A DNA stretch of 64,000 nt from Polyangia bacterium (GCA_030429545.1 JAUIFF010000007.1:62001-126000); one strand, 5' to 3'; positions 16,589-25,905 are shown, numbered from the stretch's first letter. Notes: generated by a model from the sequence alone, not told the origin. Numbers and translations: made by a program.

Positions 16589-18250
16589 ATGCAGTCCGCA
16601 CTATCGAAGTTAGAGGCGGCCATCGCTGAAGTGCCGTGGTCGAGCCTACACCACGCCTATGGAAGTGCCAGCGATGTCCCCACCCTGCTCCGCGAACTCG
16701 CCTCGGGACACCGGGGCCGTCAACGCGGGGCAATTCATGCTTTTTACGGCAATATTTGGCACCAGGGGACAATTTATCCGGCCTCTGCACCCGCGGCCCA
16801 TTGCCTCCTCGCGCTCCTACGACAGTCCCACGACCTCGCTCAAAATGATGCCGAAGAGTTGTTTGAGAAGGTACTGACACTGCTGTTGCACCTCGCCAGT
16901 GGGTATGGCGAAGCTGGGCCACAACTGCAGGAGGAGTGCCGTCGTACACTCGCCCGCGATATCGACTTGTATCAGCAACTTTTGTGTCATGCGCAACCGC
17001 GGATCCGCCTGCGAACCGCCCACCTGTTAGGCCTGCTCGACTCGCCCTTGGCCAGCGAGCAACTCGTGCGAGGATTTGCCGACGAGTCTGCGCCCGAGGT
17101 CCGGGCTGCCCGCGCACTTGCACTTGGCCAGCATATGGGGGCCCACCATCGCCTGGCAACATGCCTTGGCGACGAACGTGACCCCTCGGTTGCCCTTGCC
17201 ATTTTACTTGCATACGCACGAACATCACCCAACGACGAGCGTGAGGCGACAGCTGAGCTGGCCGAACTACTCGAACTTCGCCACACCCTGGCACGTTTGC
17301 AAAGTTGGCAAGACCCGGAACTCGAGCAGGCCCTCGAACCCCTGCCCCGCTACATTTGCTGTGTCGAGACACCCGTGCGCTACCGCCTGCTGGTTCCGTT
17401 TGCCCAGCTTCTGAGCGACCTCGAAAGCGACGACTCCTGGGGGGTCCCGCTGGCCTGGGATGTGCTCGTGAGTGCGTTTGAGCCCAACACGGCACCCGTC
17501 GACATCTCGCAGTGTCACCCCGATCAACGGCGAATCCTGCGACACCTGACCCAGGCGAACGCGGCCTGGACAACCGGCGAATTTTCGGGATTTCTCGCCG
17601 AGCACCTCGGGCTCGACCAGCCTGATATCCGCAGCTACCTGGCAAGCTCCCTCAACTGCGACATCGACGAGCTGTCACTGCCGGTCGCAGACGCGACCGA
17701 CGAGTATGACGAGGATATCGAAGCTCCAGGTGTCTACATCCCTGCCCTCGATGAGGCCTATGCCGGCCCCTACAGCGACGCCCAACAAACACTGGCCCAC
17801 CGGACCACGCAAATTCTATATAGCCATGGATTTCACGAGTCACGGGCGTGGCACAAGGCATTTGTCCAACTCGCCAATGCCGGCCTCACCATGCACCCTG
17901 CGGCGATTGGTCGACAGTTTGGCAGCCTTCGCAACGTCACGGTTGGGCTCGATTTCCACGCGCCAAAAACCTGCAAACAATTTGCAGACACAACAAATTA
18001 CCAGCTAGGCGAAACCTACCTCAAACTCGTGTATACCGATCAGGAAGACCACCCGGAGCTCACTCTCCGGGTTGGCCTGGCCGCGACCGACGACGAAACC
18101 CTGGGCCAACTCGCAGCAGCGATTGCCACCTCCGTGGACGAACAAACCCTCGCGGGCGTACTCGCGGCCCTCGAGCCCGTCGCCGCGCCGTTGCTGGTCG
18201 AATTTGGCAACAGCCACTTCGCCGTGTTGACCCGGATCTTCCGCAACTAA
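16589..18250 (+). CDS. HEAT-repeat protein
   Basis: The 553-residue protein begins with FYGNIWHQGTIYPASAPAA, a block found at the start of many bacterial HEAT-repeat proteins, followed by pairs of helices of HEAT type up to about residue 300 (for example IRLRTAHLLGLLDS and PEVRAARALALGQHMG). An acidic break (TDEYDEDIEAPGVYIP) separates a C-terminal helical domain. No signal peptide or catalytic motif is seen, so it is probably a cytosolic scaffold. Expression context gives no clue; the gene stands alone between intergenic stretches that each hold a TGYANNTRCA motif (16472 and 18310). Confidence 0.8.
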   Translation: MQSALSKLEAAIAEVPWSSLHHAYGSASDVPTLLRELASGHRGRQRGAIHAFYGNIWHQGTIYPASAPAAHCLLALLRQSHDLAQNDAEELFEKVLTLLLHLASGYGEAGPQLQEECRRTLARDIDLYQQLLCHAQPRIRLRTAHLLGLLDSPLASEQLVRGFADESAPEVRAARALALGQHMGAHHRLATCLGDERDPSVALAILLAYARTSPNDEREATAELAELLELRHTLARLQSWQDPELEQALEPLPRYICCVETPVRYRLLVPFAQLLSDLESDDSWGVPLAWDVLVSAFEPNTAPVDISQCHPDQRRILRHLTQANAAWTTGEFSGFLAEHLGLDQPDIRSYLASSLNCDIDELSLPVADATDEYDEDIEAPGVYIPALDEAYAGPYSDAQQTLAHRTTQILYSHGFHESRAWHKAFVQLANAGLTMHPAAIGRQFGSLRNVTVGLDFHAPKTCKQFADTTNYQLGETYLKLVYTDQEDHPELTLRVGLAATDDETLGQLAAAIATSVDEQTLAGVLAALEPVAAPLLVEFGNSHFAVLTRIFRN

Positions 18251-18525
18251 GATCCCCACGTCTTCGGGCCCCTACCACTGCGGCTGCTCAGCCGGTCGTA
18301 CAAAACCCGTGTACGTGCATCCAATCCCGGACACAAACAGATGCGCGTCTGCGCTGCGACACAAATGTCGTGACATACCTTGGGGAGCTGTTTGTACGTC
18401 GCAGTATGTGTTTGGTTGCGCGCTGGTGAGAATTCAGGTTCTCTTCATCTCAACAACTTTTAAGTTGGCCCGGTACCTGCAACCATCCTTTCACAGGCAC
18501 CGATCAACAATCAGGAAGTCAAACC
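18251..18525. other. intergenic leader region with two inverted repeats
   Basis: No gene is seen. The TGYANNTRCA motif is at 18310. Two small inverted repeats precede the next gene: GAGAA-6 nt-TTCTC at 18428-18443 and CAACTT-TT-AAGTTG at 18454-18467. A CAGGAAG ribosome-binding site lies seven bases before the ATG at 18526. The repeats could be operator or RNA structures; this is inference. Confidence 0.5.
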
Positions 18526-19320
18526 ATGCGCAACTTACTTAAGCTCAGTCTCACCGCCTCAACCCTCGCCCTTGGCCTGCTGTTTGCCCCTGGGCAAGCC
18601 CTCGCCGCCAGCGTGCAATGCTCCAACGACTTTGGCATGTGCGAAGTCAGCAACGACAACGGCGACTGGGTTTCCTGCGAATGTGAGGGCGGTGCCGGCA
18701 CGGGAGGTACTGGCGGTAACGAGTGGGAGGGATTTTCCGAAGCCGAACTTCAGGAAATCTGCGAGGGCCAACTGTCCCTGTGCGACGAAGTCGAGACCAC
18801 AACCGACGGCATGAGCACAACCGGAGGCGATCCGACCGAGGGCGACACCACCCAGGGCGAGACTGTTGATCCCGAGCCCACCGGCGACGGCACTGGCGTG
18901 ACCACGGACGGTACCGGAGGCGAAACCTCGTCAACCGGAGACCCAACTGGCGACCCAACCGGCGAGACCACAAGCGGTGGCGAAACCGATGGCAGTGGCA
19001 CCGACGGCACCGAAAGTGGCAACAGTGGCGATACCAACGGCGAAACAGGAACCACCGGTGGAGACTCCGAGGGTGACACTGGCCCGCTCACGGGTGCGAC
19101 TGGCGATGATACCGAGGGCCACGAGTCCGAGGGCCATGAGTCTGAGGGCCACGAGTCCGAGGGCCATGAGTCTGAGGGTCACGAAACCGATGGCGACTCA
19201 GATGGAAACAGCGACGACGACAAGGCTGGTTGCACGATTGCAGCCGACCCCGGTAGTGCCGGTCTCCTAGGTCTTGGGCTCTTGCTCGGACTTGGCGGGC
19301 TGCGCCGCCGCTCGCGCTAA
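18526..19320 (+). CDS. secreted low-complexity protein with a MYXO-CTERM-like sorting tail
   Basis: A classical signal peptide (LTASTLALGLLFAPGQALAA) is followed by a short four-cysteine segment, then about 170 residues of Gly/Thr/Asp/Glu linker including five EGHES units. The C terminus has a single Cys (GCTIA), a hydrophobic segment GLLGLGLLLGLGGL and RRRSR: the Cys-hydrophobic-Arg layout of MYXO-CTERM tails, which are trimmed and anchored at the surface in Myxococcota. So it is probably a cell-surface stalk protein. A CAGGAAG ribosome-binding site and a downstream terminator frame the gene as a single unit. Confidence 0.82.
   Translation: MRNLLKLSLTASTLALGLLFAPGQALAASVQCSNDFGMCEVSNDNGDWVSCECEGGAGTGGTGGNEWEGFSEAELQEICEGQLSLCDEVETTTDGMSTTGGDPTEGDTTQGETVDPEPTGDGTGVTTDGTGGETSSTGDPTGDPTGETTSGGETDGSGTDGTESGNSGDTNGETGTTGGDSEGDTGPLTGATGDDTEGHESEGHESEGHESEGHESEGHETDGDSDGNSDDDKAGCTIAADPGSAGLLGLGLLLGLGGLRRRSR
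19114..19188. repeat. five 15-bp tandem repeats with a 30-bp higher-order pattern
   Basis: Five units coding EGHES (last one EGHET) follow each other. Units alternate at third positions (CAC...TCC then CAT...TCT), so the array grew by copying a 30-base pair of units. Confidence 0.9.
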
Positions 19321-19338
19321 TCCCTTTTTGCCGATTCC

Positions 19339-19372
19339 AAAACCGCGGTCCGCTGTTGTGACCGCGGTTTTT
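19339..19372 (+). terminator. rho-independent terminator
   Basis: AACCGCGGTC and GACCGCGGTT pair as a ten-base stem around a nine-base loop and are followed by TTTTT. It ends the transcript of the MYXO-CTERM-like gene. Confidence 0.9.
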
Positions 19373-19638
19373 CAATTTAATTTCAAGACATGTCCAATGA
19401 GACACATTTAAAGGTAATTACCCCAACGCCCCCAGACTTTCGGTCAAAACTGCCCAAAGATGACGGCGCTGCGAATTTTTTGCAGCCACCTACGCGATGA
19501 CTCAAAGGTCAGAACATGCATGTGAAGACATATCAGAACCATGCATAGACATACATTATCGCGCAACGCACAAACACCGCCCGCGGGCTGGCCGGCCGCC
19601 CCCTGCAAGCTATGCGCACGGGTGATATAAAACTCATT
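19373..19638. other. AT-richer intergenic region
   Basis: No gene is seen. The stretch is richer in A and T than its surroundings and contains degenerate copies of the dispersed motif (TGCATGTGAA at 19517, and CATGCATAGACATACA at about 19540). It presumably holds the promoter of the LRR lipoprotein gene; no clear -35/-10 pair could be called. Confidence 0.4.
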
Positions 19639-20643
19639 ATGTCTTCGACTTGGTCTTTTGGTCCGTCGACGCTGCTGTCGTCGTTGCTCGCCTGCACACT
19701 CCTGGGTATGGGTGGCTGCTCGACAGCGGTTGACGACAGCGCACAAACTTCGGAGTCCGACAGCGATGACCCGACCTCGACCACCACGGGCGAGGACTCA
19801 ACCACGGCGCCAATGCCAACAACTGGGTCGAGTTCCGACTCTGACTCCGGTACCACGCAAGCCCCCACAACGAGTTCCCCGAGTGATAGCGACACAAGTA
19901 CGTCCAACGACCCGAGCTCAGAGACAGACGCGACCACCGACGAGTCGACGACCGATGAGGCGACAACGGATGAGCCGGTGTGTGCCGACGAAGTGGTATT
20001 TGCCGATGAGAACCTCGCAGCGGCCATGCGCTCACTATTGGGACTTGTCGAGGGTCAGGCGATCTGTGCATCTGCACTCAACGAACTGCCCCCAGAACTC
20101 GACATTTCCGGCTGGGACATCGTTGACCTCGCGGGCATCGAGCTCGTCAGCCAGGTGACCGAGCTGACCGCGGCCGACAACCAAATCACCGACGTGTCGC
20201 CCCTCGCCGAGCTTCCCAACCTCGAGCGGCTCAACCTCAACAACAACCCAGTCTCTGACCTTGCGCCGCTGTCCGTGGCACAAACCCTGGTCGAAGTCTC
20301 GGTCAATCAAACCCAGGTGTCGACGCTCCTCGACCTCGCGCAGGCCCAGGTTACCCGGATCTACGCCCGTGAGACGCCAATTTCTGACCTCTCCCCAGTC
20401 CAGGGCATGAGCACACTCGAGGTCCTCGACCTCACCGACAGCCAGGTCACAGACCTATCCCCGCTGCTGTTGGCGGTCTGGCTCAACCTGACTGATTGCG
20501 CCGAACTGCGGTTTAACGGGTGTGACCTCGATGCCGTGTCGCTCGAAAGTGTGCTGTTACAAGTATGTGCCTCGGGCCATGAAATGCACTGGGACGGCGG
20601 CATTGGTACGTGCAACGTCGAGCTGTGTTTTCTAAACCCGTAG
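19639..20643 (+). CDS. leucine-rich-repeat lipoprotein
   Basis: The signal TLLSSLLACTLLGMGGCS has a lipobox with Cys28. A Ser/Thr/Asp linker of about 90 residues leads to a C-terminal LRR domain of internalin-like 22-residue repeats, for example VTELTAADNQITDVSPLAEL, LERLNLNNNPVSDLAPL and LEVLDLTDSQVTDLSPL. LRR domains bind proteins; the partner is unknown. The last 45 residues carry four cysteines that could cap the solenoid. The ATG at 19639 is preferred to an in-frame ATG 27 bases upstream because the signal peptide fits it better. Confidence 0.83.
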   Translation: MSSTWSFGPSTLLSSLLACTLLGMGGCSTAVDDSAQTSESDSDDPTSTTTGEDSTTAPMPTTGSSSDSDSGTTQAPTTSSPSDSDTSTSNDPSSETDATTDESTTDEATTDEPVCADEVVFADENLAAAMRSLLGLVEGQAICASALNELPPELDISGWDIVDLAGIELVSQVTELTAADNQITDVSPLAELPNLERLNLNNNPVSDLAPLSVAQTLVEVSVNQTQVSTLLDLAQAQVTRIYARETPISDLSPVQGMSTLEVLDLTDSQVTDLSPLLLAVWLNLTDCAELRFNGCDLDAVSLESVLLQVCASGHEMHWDGGIGTCNVELCFLNP

Positions 20644-20664
20644 GGCATACCTGCGGGCGTTGGC

Positions 20665-23601
20665 TTACAACCCCAAGCGGTGTCGCGGCACCGTCACAAC
20701 GTCTCCGTAGCGCCGCAGCTCACGTTTTTTGACCCTTTTGGGGTCGCCCACCACGAGGATTGAACGCGGCCTGTCGGCGATCTGCTGGCGATAAAACGCT
20801 TCGAGCTCCGTAAAACTCAACCCGGGATAGTGGGCGAGCCACTCGCGTCGCGGGTCGCTGTTGTAGCCTAGCCAGCGCCAATCATCGACGGTCTGCAACA
20901 CACTGCGAAACCCGGGGGTTGCCGCGAGTTGGCTCTCGACAAGGGCCGAGCGCAACCCTGGTAGGCGCCCGGGCTTGCGGGGCATGTGGTCGAGCAGGTC
21001 GCGCAAAACCCCGATCGCCTCGATGGTTTTGTCGCCCTGGGTACCAATATGCATGTACATCATACCCGGCTGCCCCGCGACCGGGTGTTCGATGTACATC
21101 GCCCGGGTTGAGTAGGCCAACGACCGCAACTCGCGAACCTCCTGAAACAGGATGCCCGCCATACTGCCACCAAAGTACTCGTTAAACGCATGCAGGGCCG
21201 GACGCTGGGGAGCAGTTACCGGGTCACCGCCAACCGTCACGATAATCTGGCTTTGGATACTCCGCGGGTGGCGGACAAAGTAAACGGTGTCGCGCTGTGG
21301 GTGGGTTCGCGGGCGCACAACCATGGGCGTTGCCGGCTTGTAGCTGGCCCGGAGGTCGAGTTTTTGCGAGATCAGTGCAGCGACCTGGGTGGGCGTAGTT
21401 TGCCCGGTGTACCGGACTTTCAGGGCATATCCTTGCGCAGCCTGCCAGGCACTCGCCAACTGCTTGGGCGAGATTCGCAGCATCTCAGTTGGGCTGTACT
21501 CACGGACATATTTCGATTTGTCGCCAAACGTGACGTACTCGCGCAGGGCATCGGCGACGGTTGCCGACTGCCGGCGGTTGACAAACCCATAGCCACGTCG
21601 CTCCTGGCGAATCGCTCGCAGGGCCTTGCGGCTGAGTTCGGGTTTTCGCATCAACCCACCGACCAACTCAACGGCCGCCGCGAGGTTTGCCTCGGGCCCC
21701 GTAAGTCGGGCGATAAACTCCTCTTCACGGGTTTCAAACACCAATGTGGTCGCCAACGCAAACAGCTCGTGTTTGAACTTCTTGGCCCCAAGCGCGGCAC
21801 TACCAACGTCGGCGAGGTAATCGTCGAGTAGCGACAGTTCACGCAGGTCGTATTGCCCAATACCCCATACCAATTCGAGTGTATACACATCATTCATAGG
21901 GTTGGGGTGGTGGAGCAAGGTCACCCCAGGTCGAACCTCGACACGCGTAATGTCGCTACTGGGATCGATAAACCGGGGTTTGACCGTGCGGGTTGGCAGC
22001 TTGCGAACACGTTCGGCGTAGTTTGAGCTCTCCGCCTTGGAGGGTTTGATCGGGCGAAACCCAGGCTTATCGAGTTTTTTTTGGCGGGCATGGCCTGCCC
22101 GCGAGTGAATCATGAGGTAGTTGTCGCCAAAGTACCGGGCTGCAACCCGTTGCACCGCGGCCCGATCGATCGTTGCAAGCTCATCCAAAAACTCATTGAA
22201 CGACGCCCAGCTGGCCCCACGGCCGAAGACATCGGCCATCGCCACCACCCGCCCGTTGTTCGACTCAAACTTCAAGCGATACTCGTTGACCAAGCTTCGT
22301 CGGACCCCACGAAGGGTGGCATCGTCAAAATCTCCCCGCTTGAGTCGTTCAAACTGCGCCCGCACCCGCCGCTCTGCACTGGCAAAACTCTGAAACACAA
22401 TCCGGGGGGCAAACGCGACCAGCTGGATTCCATGATCATGCAAGGGAATTGGCACGGCCTGGGTCAGCAACACCCCGCCGTCACGGGCGAGGTTGTCCAA
22501 AAACCCCGATTGCTGGGGATTTGTCAGCAGGCGGTTACACACCAACAACGCCGCGTAGTCCGGGTGGCCCTCGGGCACGGTGCGAAACCCCATGCCGGCC
22601 ACGCGTACAGGAGTCATGCGCACCGTCACCTGCTCACGCCCGCGAAACGTCGGCTCGGGGTAGTCGGGAAACTCGGGGACCGTCCCCGAGCGCCAGTCGC
22701 CAAAGGCCTGCTTCACCAGGGGCTTGACCTCGTCAACCGAGATATCGCCCGCGAGCATCAGCCCCATGTTGTTGGCGACATAATAGGTATCGTAGAACTT
22801 CTGCATCTCACCCAGCGAAGGGTTTTTGAGATGTTCGACCCGACCCAACACCGACCCCTGCAAGCGATAGGGATGACGACGAAAAAACTGCCCCAAAAAC
22901 ACGTCGACGAGCGGCTCAAACCCATCCATCGACCTGTTTTTTTCCTCGTAGACAGCCTCTAACTCCGATTGGAACAGGCGAAACACCGGCTGCTCAAACC
23001 GGTGAGCATACAACTCCAACCACTGCGGTAGGCGACTGGCCGGAAACGCGTTGTGGTACACGGTGATATCAGGGGTTGTAAATGCATTGACCCCGGTACT
23101 GCCGATCTCCTGGAGGAGACGGTCGAACTCATTGGGAATGGCCACCCGCCCAGCCGCCTGCGAGACCGCGTCGATCTGTTTGAGCAGGCTCGCGCGGGTT
23201 TTGGGGTCTTCGGTTTGCCCGAGCGTCTCGTAGAGCTGCCGAATGTGTTCGAGCCGCGGCGCCTCGTAGCCCCAGTCGGCAGTTCCGAGTTCCTGGGTCC
23301 CCTTGAACAACATATGTTCGAGGTAGTGGGCGATCCCCGTGGCATGGGCGGGGTCGTGTTTGGCCCCGGCCCGCACCACCACGGCCCCAAAGATCTGCGG
23401 CAACTCGTGGTTTTCGCTGACCCAAACGGTGAGCCCATTGTCCAGGGTAAACGACTCGACCTCGACATGCGTATTTGATGTACCTACACCCGACTGGGCA
23501 ACGGCGGGTTTGTGGTTGTCCGCCGCCGCGAGATTGGGGCACACGCAGGTCAGTGCCAGGATCAGCCACAACGCCAGTGCGCGACAACGTCGAATCGCCA
23601 T
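20665..23601 (-). CDS. secreted M16-family zinc metallopeptidase with two tandem M16 pairs
   Basis: A signal peptide (ALALWLILALTCVCPNLAAA) is followed by VSENHELPQIF and the inverted zinc motif HYLEHMLFKG (HxxEH) near residue 95, with the third ligand in ELEAVYEEKN about 75 residues later. The second half (from about residue 560) repeats the fold without the zinc motif, as expected for the inactive partner domain; KVRYTGQ and SMAGILFQEVRELRSLAYS are family-like. The 978-residue length fits pitrilysin/PqqL-type single-chain enzymes. It should act in the periplasm on peptides. The ATG at 23601 was chosen for its signal peptide; the frame is open 69 codons further. Confidence 0.88.
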   Translation of the reverse strand: MAIRRCRALALWLILALTCVCPNLAAADNHKPAVAQSGVGTSNTHVEVESFTLDNGLTVWVSENHELPQIFGAVVVRAGAKHDPAHATGIAHYLEHMLFKGTQELGTADWGYEAPRLEHIRQLYETLGQTEDPKTRASLLKQIDAVSQAAGRVAIPNEFDRLLQEIGSTGVNAFTTPDITVYHNAFPASRLPQWLELYAHRFEQPVFRLFQSELEAVYEEKNRSMDGFEPLVDVFLGQFFRRHPYRLQGSVLGRVEHLKNPSLGEMQKFYDTYYVANNMGLMLAGDISVDEVKPLVKQAFGDWRSGTVPEFPDYPEPTFRGREQVTVRMTPVRVAGMGFRTVPEGHPDYAALLVCNRLLTNPQQSGFLDNLARDGGVLLTQAVPIPLHDHGIQLVAFAPRIVFQSFASAERRVRAQFERLKRGDFDDATLRGVRRSLVNEYRLKFESNNGRVVAMADVFGRGASWASFNEFLDELATIDRAAVQRVAARYFGDNYLMIHSRAGHARQKKLDKPGFRPIKPSKAESSNYAERVRKLPTRTVKPRFIDPSSDITRVEVRPGVTLLHHPNPMNDVYTLELVWGIGQYDLRELSLLDDYLADVGSAALGAKKFKHELFALATTLVFETREEEFIARLTGPEANLAAAVELVGGLMRKPELSRKALRAIRQERRGYGFVNRRQSATVADALREYVTFGDKSKYVREYSPTEMLRISPKQLASAWQAAQGYALKVRYTGQTTPTQVAALISQKLDLRASYKPATPMVVRPRTHPQRDTVYFVRHPRSIQSQIIVTVGGDPVTAPQRPALHAFNEYFGGSMAGILFQEVRELRSLAYSTRAMYIEHPVAGQPGMMYMHIGTQGDKTIEAIGVLRDLLDHMPRKPGRLPGLRSALVESQLAATPGFRSVLQTVDDWRWLGYNSDPRREWLAHYPGLSFTELEAFYRQQIADRPRSILVVGDPKRVKKRELRRYGDVVTVPRHRLGL

Positions 23602-23699
23602 CGCTGGCAGGCTAACCCGGAACGCCAACGATTTGTTGAGGTTCAATCGCTGTGCCGAAGCATTCGCCACAACCCAGACTTCGCGGTACAACGCCACGG

Positions 23700-24116
23700 G
23701 TGAGTGACCGCGCGTCTTTTGTCCTACCCCTCCGGGTTCGCTATGTCGAGGTCGATGTTCAAGGCGTCGTGTTCCACGGCCACTACCTGACCTACTTCGA
23801 CCTCGCAATCACCGAATTTCTGCGGGCCCGTGGGGTGGCCGACCCGAGTGCTCCCAATCGGGAAGGGGCCGATTTCCATGTGGTCCGCACCGAGGTCAAC
23901 TACCGCCGGCCGCTGCTGTTGGACCAGGCGTTCAAGGTCTGCTGTGCGGTCGAGCACCTGGGCCGTTCGTCGGTGACCTTTGCCCTCACACTCGAACGCG
24001 AGGGAGAAACACTGAGCGACGGCAAGGTCGTGTGGGTTTACACCGACCAAACAACGCGCAAAGCGGTGCCACTTTCGCCACAGCTGCGGACGCTACTCGC
24101 TCCCACCTCAAACTAG
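23700..24116 (+). CDS. YbgC-like acyl-CoA thioesterase (hotdog fold)
   Basis: The 138-residue protein matches the 4-hydroxybenzoyl-CoA thioesterase / YbgC family: RVRYVEVDVQGVVFHGHYLTYF carries the Y-x-E-x-D-x-x-G-x-V core with the catalytic Asp, and REGADFHVVRTEVNYRRPLL is the following helix and strand. It probably hydrolyses acyl-CoA or acyl-ACP thioesters. The start is taken as GTG 23700; the longer ATG frame adds a basic stretch not typical of the family. It is divergent from the M16 peptidase with 98 bases between. Confidence 0.85.
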   Translation: MSDRASFVLPLRVRYVEVDVQGVVFHGHYLTYFDLAITEFLRARGVADPSAPNREGADFHVVRTEVNYRRPLLLDQAFKVCCAVEHLGRSSVTFALTLEREGETLSDGKVVWVYTDQTTRKAVPLSPQLRTLLAPTSN

Positions 24117-24126
24117 TTGTTCATAC

Positions 24127-24148
24127 AAAAGCGGCCCGAGTGGGCCGC
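24127..24148 (-). terminator. rho-independent terminator of the pentapeptide-repeat lipoprotein gene
   Basis: On the minus strand GCGGCCC-ACTC-GGGCCGC is followed by TTTTG. The seven-pair stem lies just after the stop of the minus-strand lipoprotein gene and after the convergent thioesterase. Confidence 0.8.
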
Positions 24149-24173
24149 CCCTGTCACCAATTCTTGCGCCGAA

Positions 24174-25061
24174 CTACGGCGTAAAGTTGGGATCGTTGGT
24201 GAAGATCAACCGGGAAATCGCGGGGGACTCACGATAGGCAAAGGTGACCTCATGGACACCTGCATCCCAATCTTGAAACCACGGATCCTCGACGTAGTCA
24301 CAAACATCAGCCTGGGGGTCACGCCAATTCAGCTCACCCCAGCGGTAGTTTTGCCCGTTGTCCGAGCAATCCACCTCGGTCACGGCCCAGCCATCGGGGG
24401 CGCCATCGACAAGGACAAACGACGAGTCAAACTCACCCTGGTCGAACATCCGAACCCAAACATGCCACGAGTCGGCACATGGGGCGTCGTACTCCCACGT
24501 CACGGTGCCCTCTTCGGCGCCCATCGGCCATACGGCAACCATGCCCTCGGCCATTTGCATGCTCATGATCAGATCCCAGTCGCCGGTCAGGATTGCATCT
24601 TCGGCCCCGATCTCCTCGACAATGAGCTCGTCGCAGGCATTGCCACCGGTGGTCGGATCCTCTGTCGTCGGGTCCTCTGTCGTCGGGTCGGTGTCCGTCG
24701 GGTCCTCCGTCGTCGGATCCTCGGTCGTCGGGTCCTCTGTCGTTGGGTCCTCCGTCGTCGGGTCCTCTGTCGTCGGGTCCTCCGTCGTCGGGTCCTCCGT
24801 CGTCGGATCGTCCGTGGTTTCGTCGGTCGTATTGCCCGAGGTACCCATGGTTTCCGTGCCTGACGGACCTTCGGTGGTCGGAGCACCGGTCGTGGTCGTG
24901 GGGTCGCCGGTTGTCCCGTCGGTGTCAGTTTCGGTTTCGGTTTCCGTCTCCGTCTCCGAATCGGAGCCGCCAGAGCCCTCCTCTGGCGCAGCGCCACAAC
25001 CGACTGTCACGATTCCGCTACAAGCAAGTGCAATGATCAACTTTCGAGCTATCAAGTTCAT
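24174..25061 (-). CDS. lipoprotein with PTTED repeats and a C-terminal carbohydrate-binding-like domain
   Basis: The signal LIIALACSGIVTVGCGAA contains a lipobox. The linker is made of Glu/Thr pairs and then ten PTTED-type pentapeptides. The C-terminal 150 residues, rich in Trp and acidic residues (EEGTVTWEYDAPCADSWHVW, GVHEVTFAYRE), look like a beta-sandwich of the kind that binds sugars and decorates enzymes (CBM6-like), with buried aromatic pairs. No catalytic motif is seen. Start is uncertain: GGAGGAG abuts ATG 25061; a TTG eight bases past it or an ATG 24 bases upstream are alternatives. Confidence 0.78.
   Translation of the reverse strand: MNLIARKLIIALACSGIVTVGCGAAPEEGSGGSDSETETETETETDTDGTTGDPTTTTGAPTTEGPSGTETMGTSGNTTDETTDDPTTEDPTTEDPTTEDPTTEDPTTEDPTTEDPTTEDPTDTDPTTEDPTTEDPTTGGNACDELIVEEIGAEDAILTGDWDLIMSMQMAEGMVAVWPMGAEEGTVTWEYDAPCADSWHVWVRMFDQGEFDSSFVLVDGAPDGWAVTEVDCSDNGQNYRWGELNWRDPQADVCDYVEDPWFQDWDAGVHEVTFAYRESPAISRLIFTNDPNFTP
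24647..24814. repeat. 15-bp tandem repeats coding PTTED
   Basis: About ten units of a 15-base repeat (GACGACGGAGGACCC family) lie within the minus-strand lipoprotein gene; one unit is altered to PTDTD. Units differ only at synonymous positions. Confidence 0.88.
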
Positions 25062-25166
25062 CTCCTCCGCGCGCATCATACTCATGGTTGCCTAATTTGG
25101 CGGGAGCAGCGTCATAAATATTAAATGTGCATCCACACATAATTAGCTCGCGCCGCTGTTGCCACA

Positions 25167-25856
25167 TCAACCAGATGTTTTCTCGTCGTGGGTTGCCGAA
25201 GCCGGTCCTTCGAGCGAAATTGGGGGGCCGAGGTACTTTGGCCGGGTGTTGAGAACATGTATGTCAAGCCAGGCACGAACCCTCGCCAACATCTCCCGAC
25301 TGTGGTTGTAGGCCACACCTATGAGCATCCGTCGATCGGCTTCAAGACCAACCGCATCGATACCGGCAGCCCGTGCCAAATATAGTGAGCGCGGCAAGTG
25401 AAACGCTTGGGTACAGACCACGGCACGGCGAACCCGAAAAACCTCGGCCGCGCGAAACATGGAATCAAGCGTCCGAAACCCCGCATGGTCCATGTATATC
25501 AATCTACTTTCGATACCCTCGTCGAGCAGCCACTGACGCATCACGTGGACCTCGTCGTAGGAGTGCAGGCCATGGTCGCCTGACACGAGTATTCGCTCGA
25601 CCTTGCCGGCCAACAACAGGTCGCGGGCTGCCGCGAGTCGGTCTTCGAGTGCGTGTGATGGCCGGCCGTCGGCATACACCCGGGCTCCCAAGACGATGGC
25701 GACCGGCTGCGGTGGAACCTCTGAAACCCGCTTAAAAATCCGCCCGGCGGTCGAGCGCTGGATATGCCAGTTGACCACCGCCACAACTCCTGTGAGGCTG
25801 ACCAGAAAACATGTAAGAACAATAAAAAATCGGCGTATACGCCTTCGCCACGCCAT
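25167..25856 (-). CDS. SanA/YdcF-like DUF218 membrane protein
   Basis: One N-terminal membrane segment (RFFIVLTCFLVSLTGVVAVV) is followed by a DUF218 domain: PVAIVLGARVYADGRPS, RILVSGDHG, DEVHVMRQWLLDEGI and TQAFHLPRSLYLARAAGID. These blocks are characteristic of SanA, whose loss in E. coli raises vancomycin sensitivity, so a role in envelope barrier or surface polysaccharide is likely; the biochemical activity of the family is not settled. ATG 25856 gives 229 residues, the usual size. A 160-bp inverted-repeat element lies just upstream. Confidence 0.87.
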   Translation of the reverse strand: MAWRRRIRRFFIVLTCFLVSLTGVVAVVNWHIQRSTAGRIFKRVSEVPPQPVAIVLGARVYADGRPSHALEDRLAAARDLLLAGKVERILVSGDHGLHSYDEVHVMRQWLLDEGIESRLIYMDHAGFRTLDSMFRAAEVFRVRRAVVCTQAFHLPRSLYLARAAGIDAVGLEADRRMLIGVAYNHSREMLARVRAWLDIHVLNTRPKYLGPPISLEGPASATHDEKTSG

Positions 25857-25905
25857 TACAGCACCACCTGTGTAAAAAGTTCGGAGTTTATCTCGCGTGT
25901 GCCGG

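Noticed and set aside
22081..22962. A 293-residue plus-strand frame opposite the M16 peptidase
   Set aside because: The peptidase motifs on the minus strand explain the sequence; the plus frame is a shadow created by GC-rich codons.
24117..24863. A long plus-strand frame with arginine- and valine-rich repeats (RRVLCRRVLRRR-type)
   Set aside because: It is the reverse of the pentapeptide repeat of the minus-strand lipoprotein gene and has no coding logic of its own.
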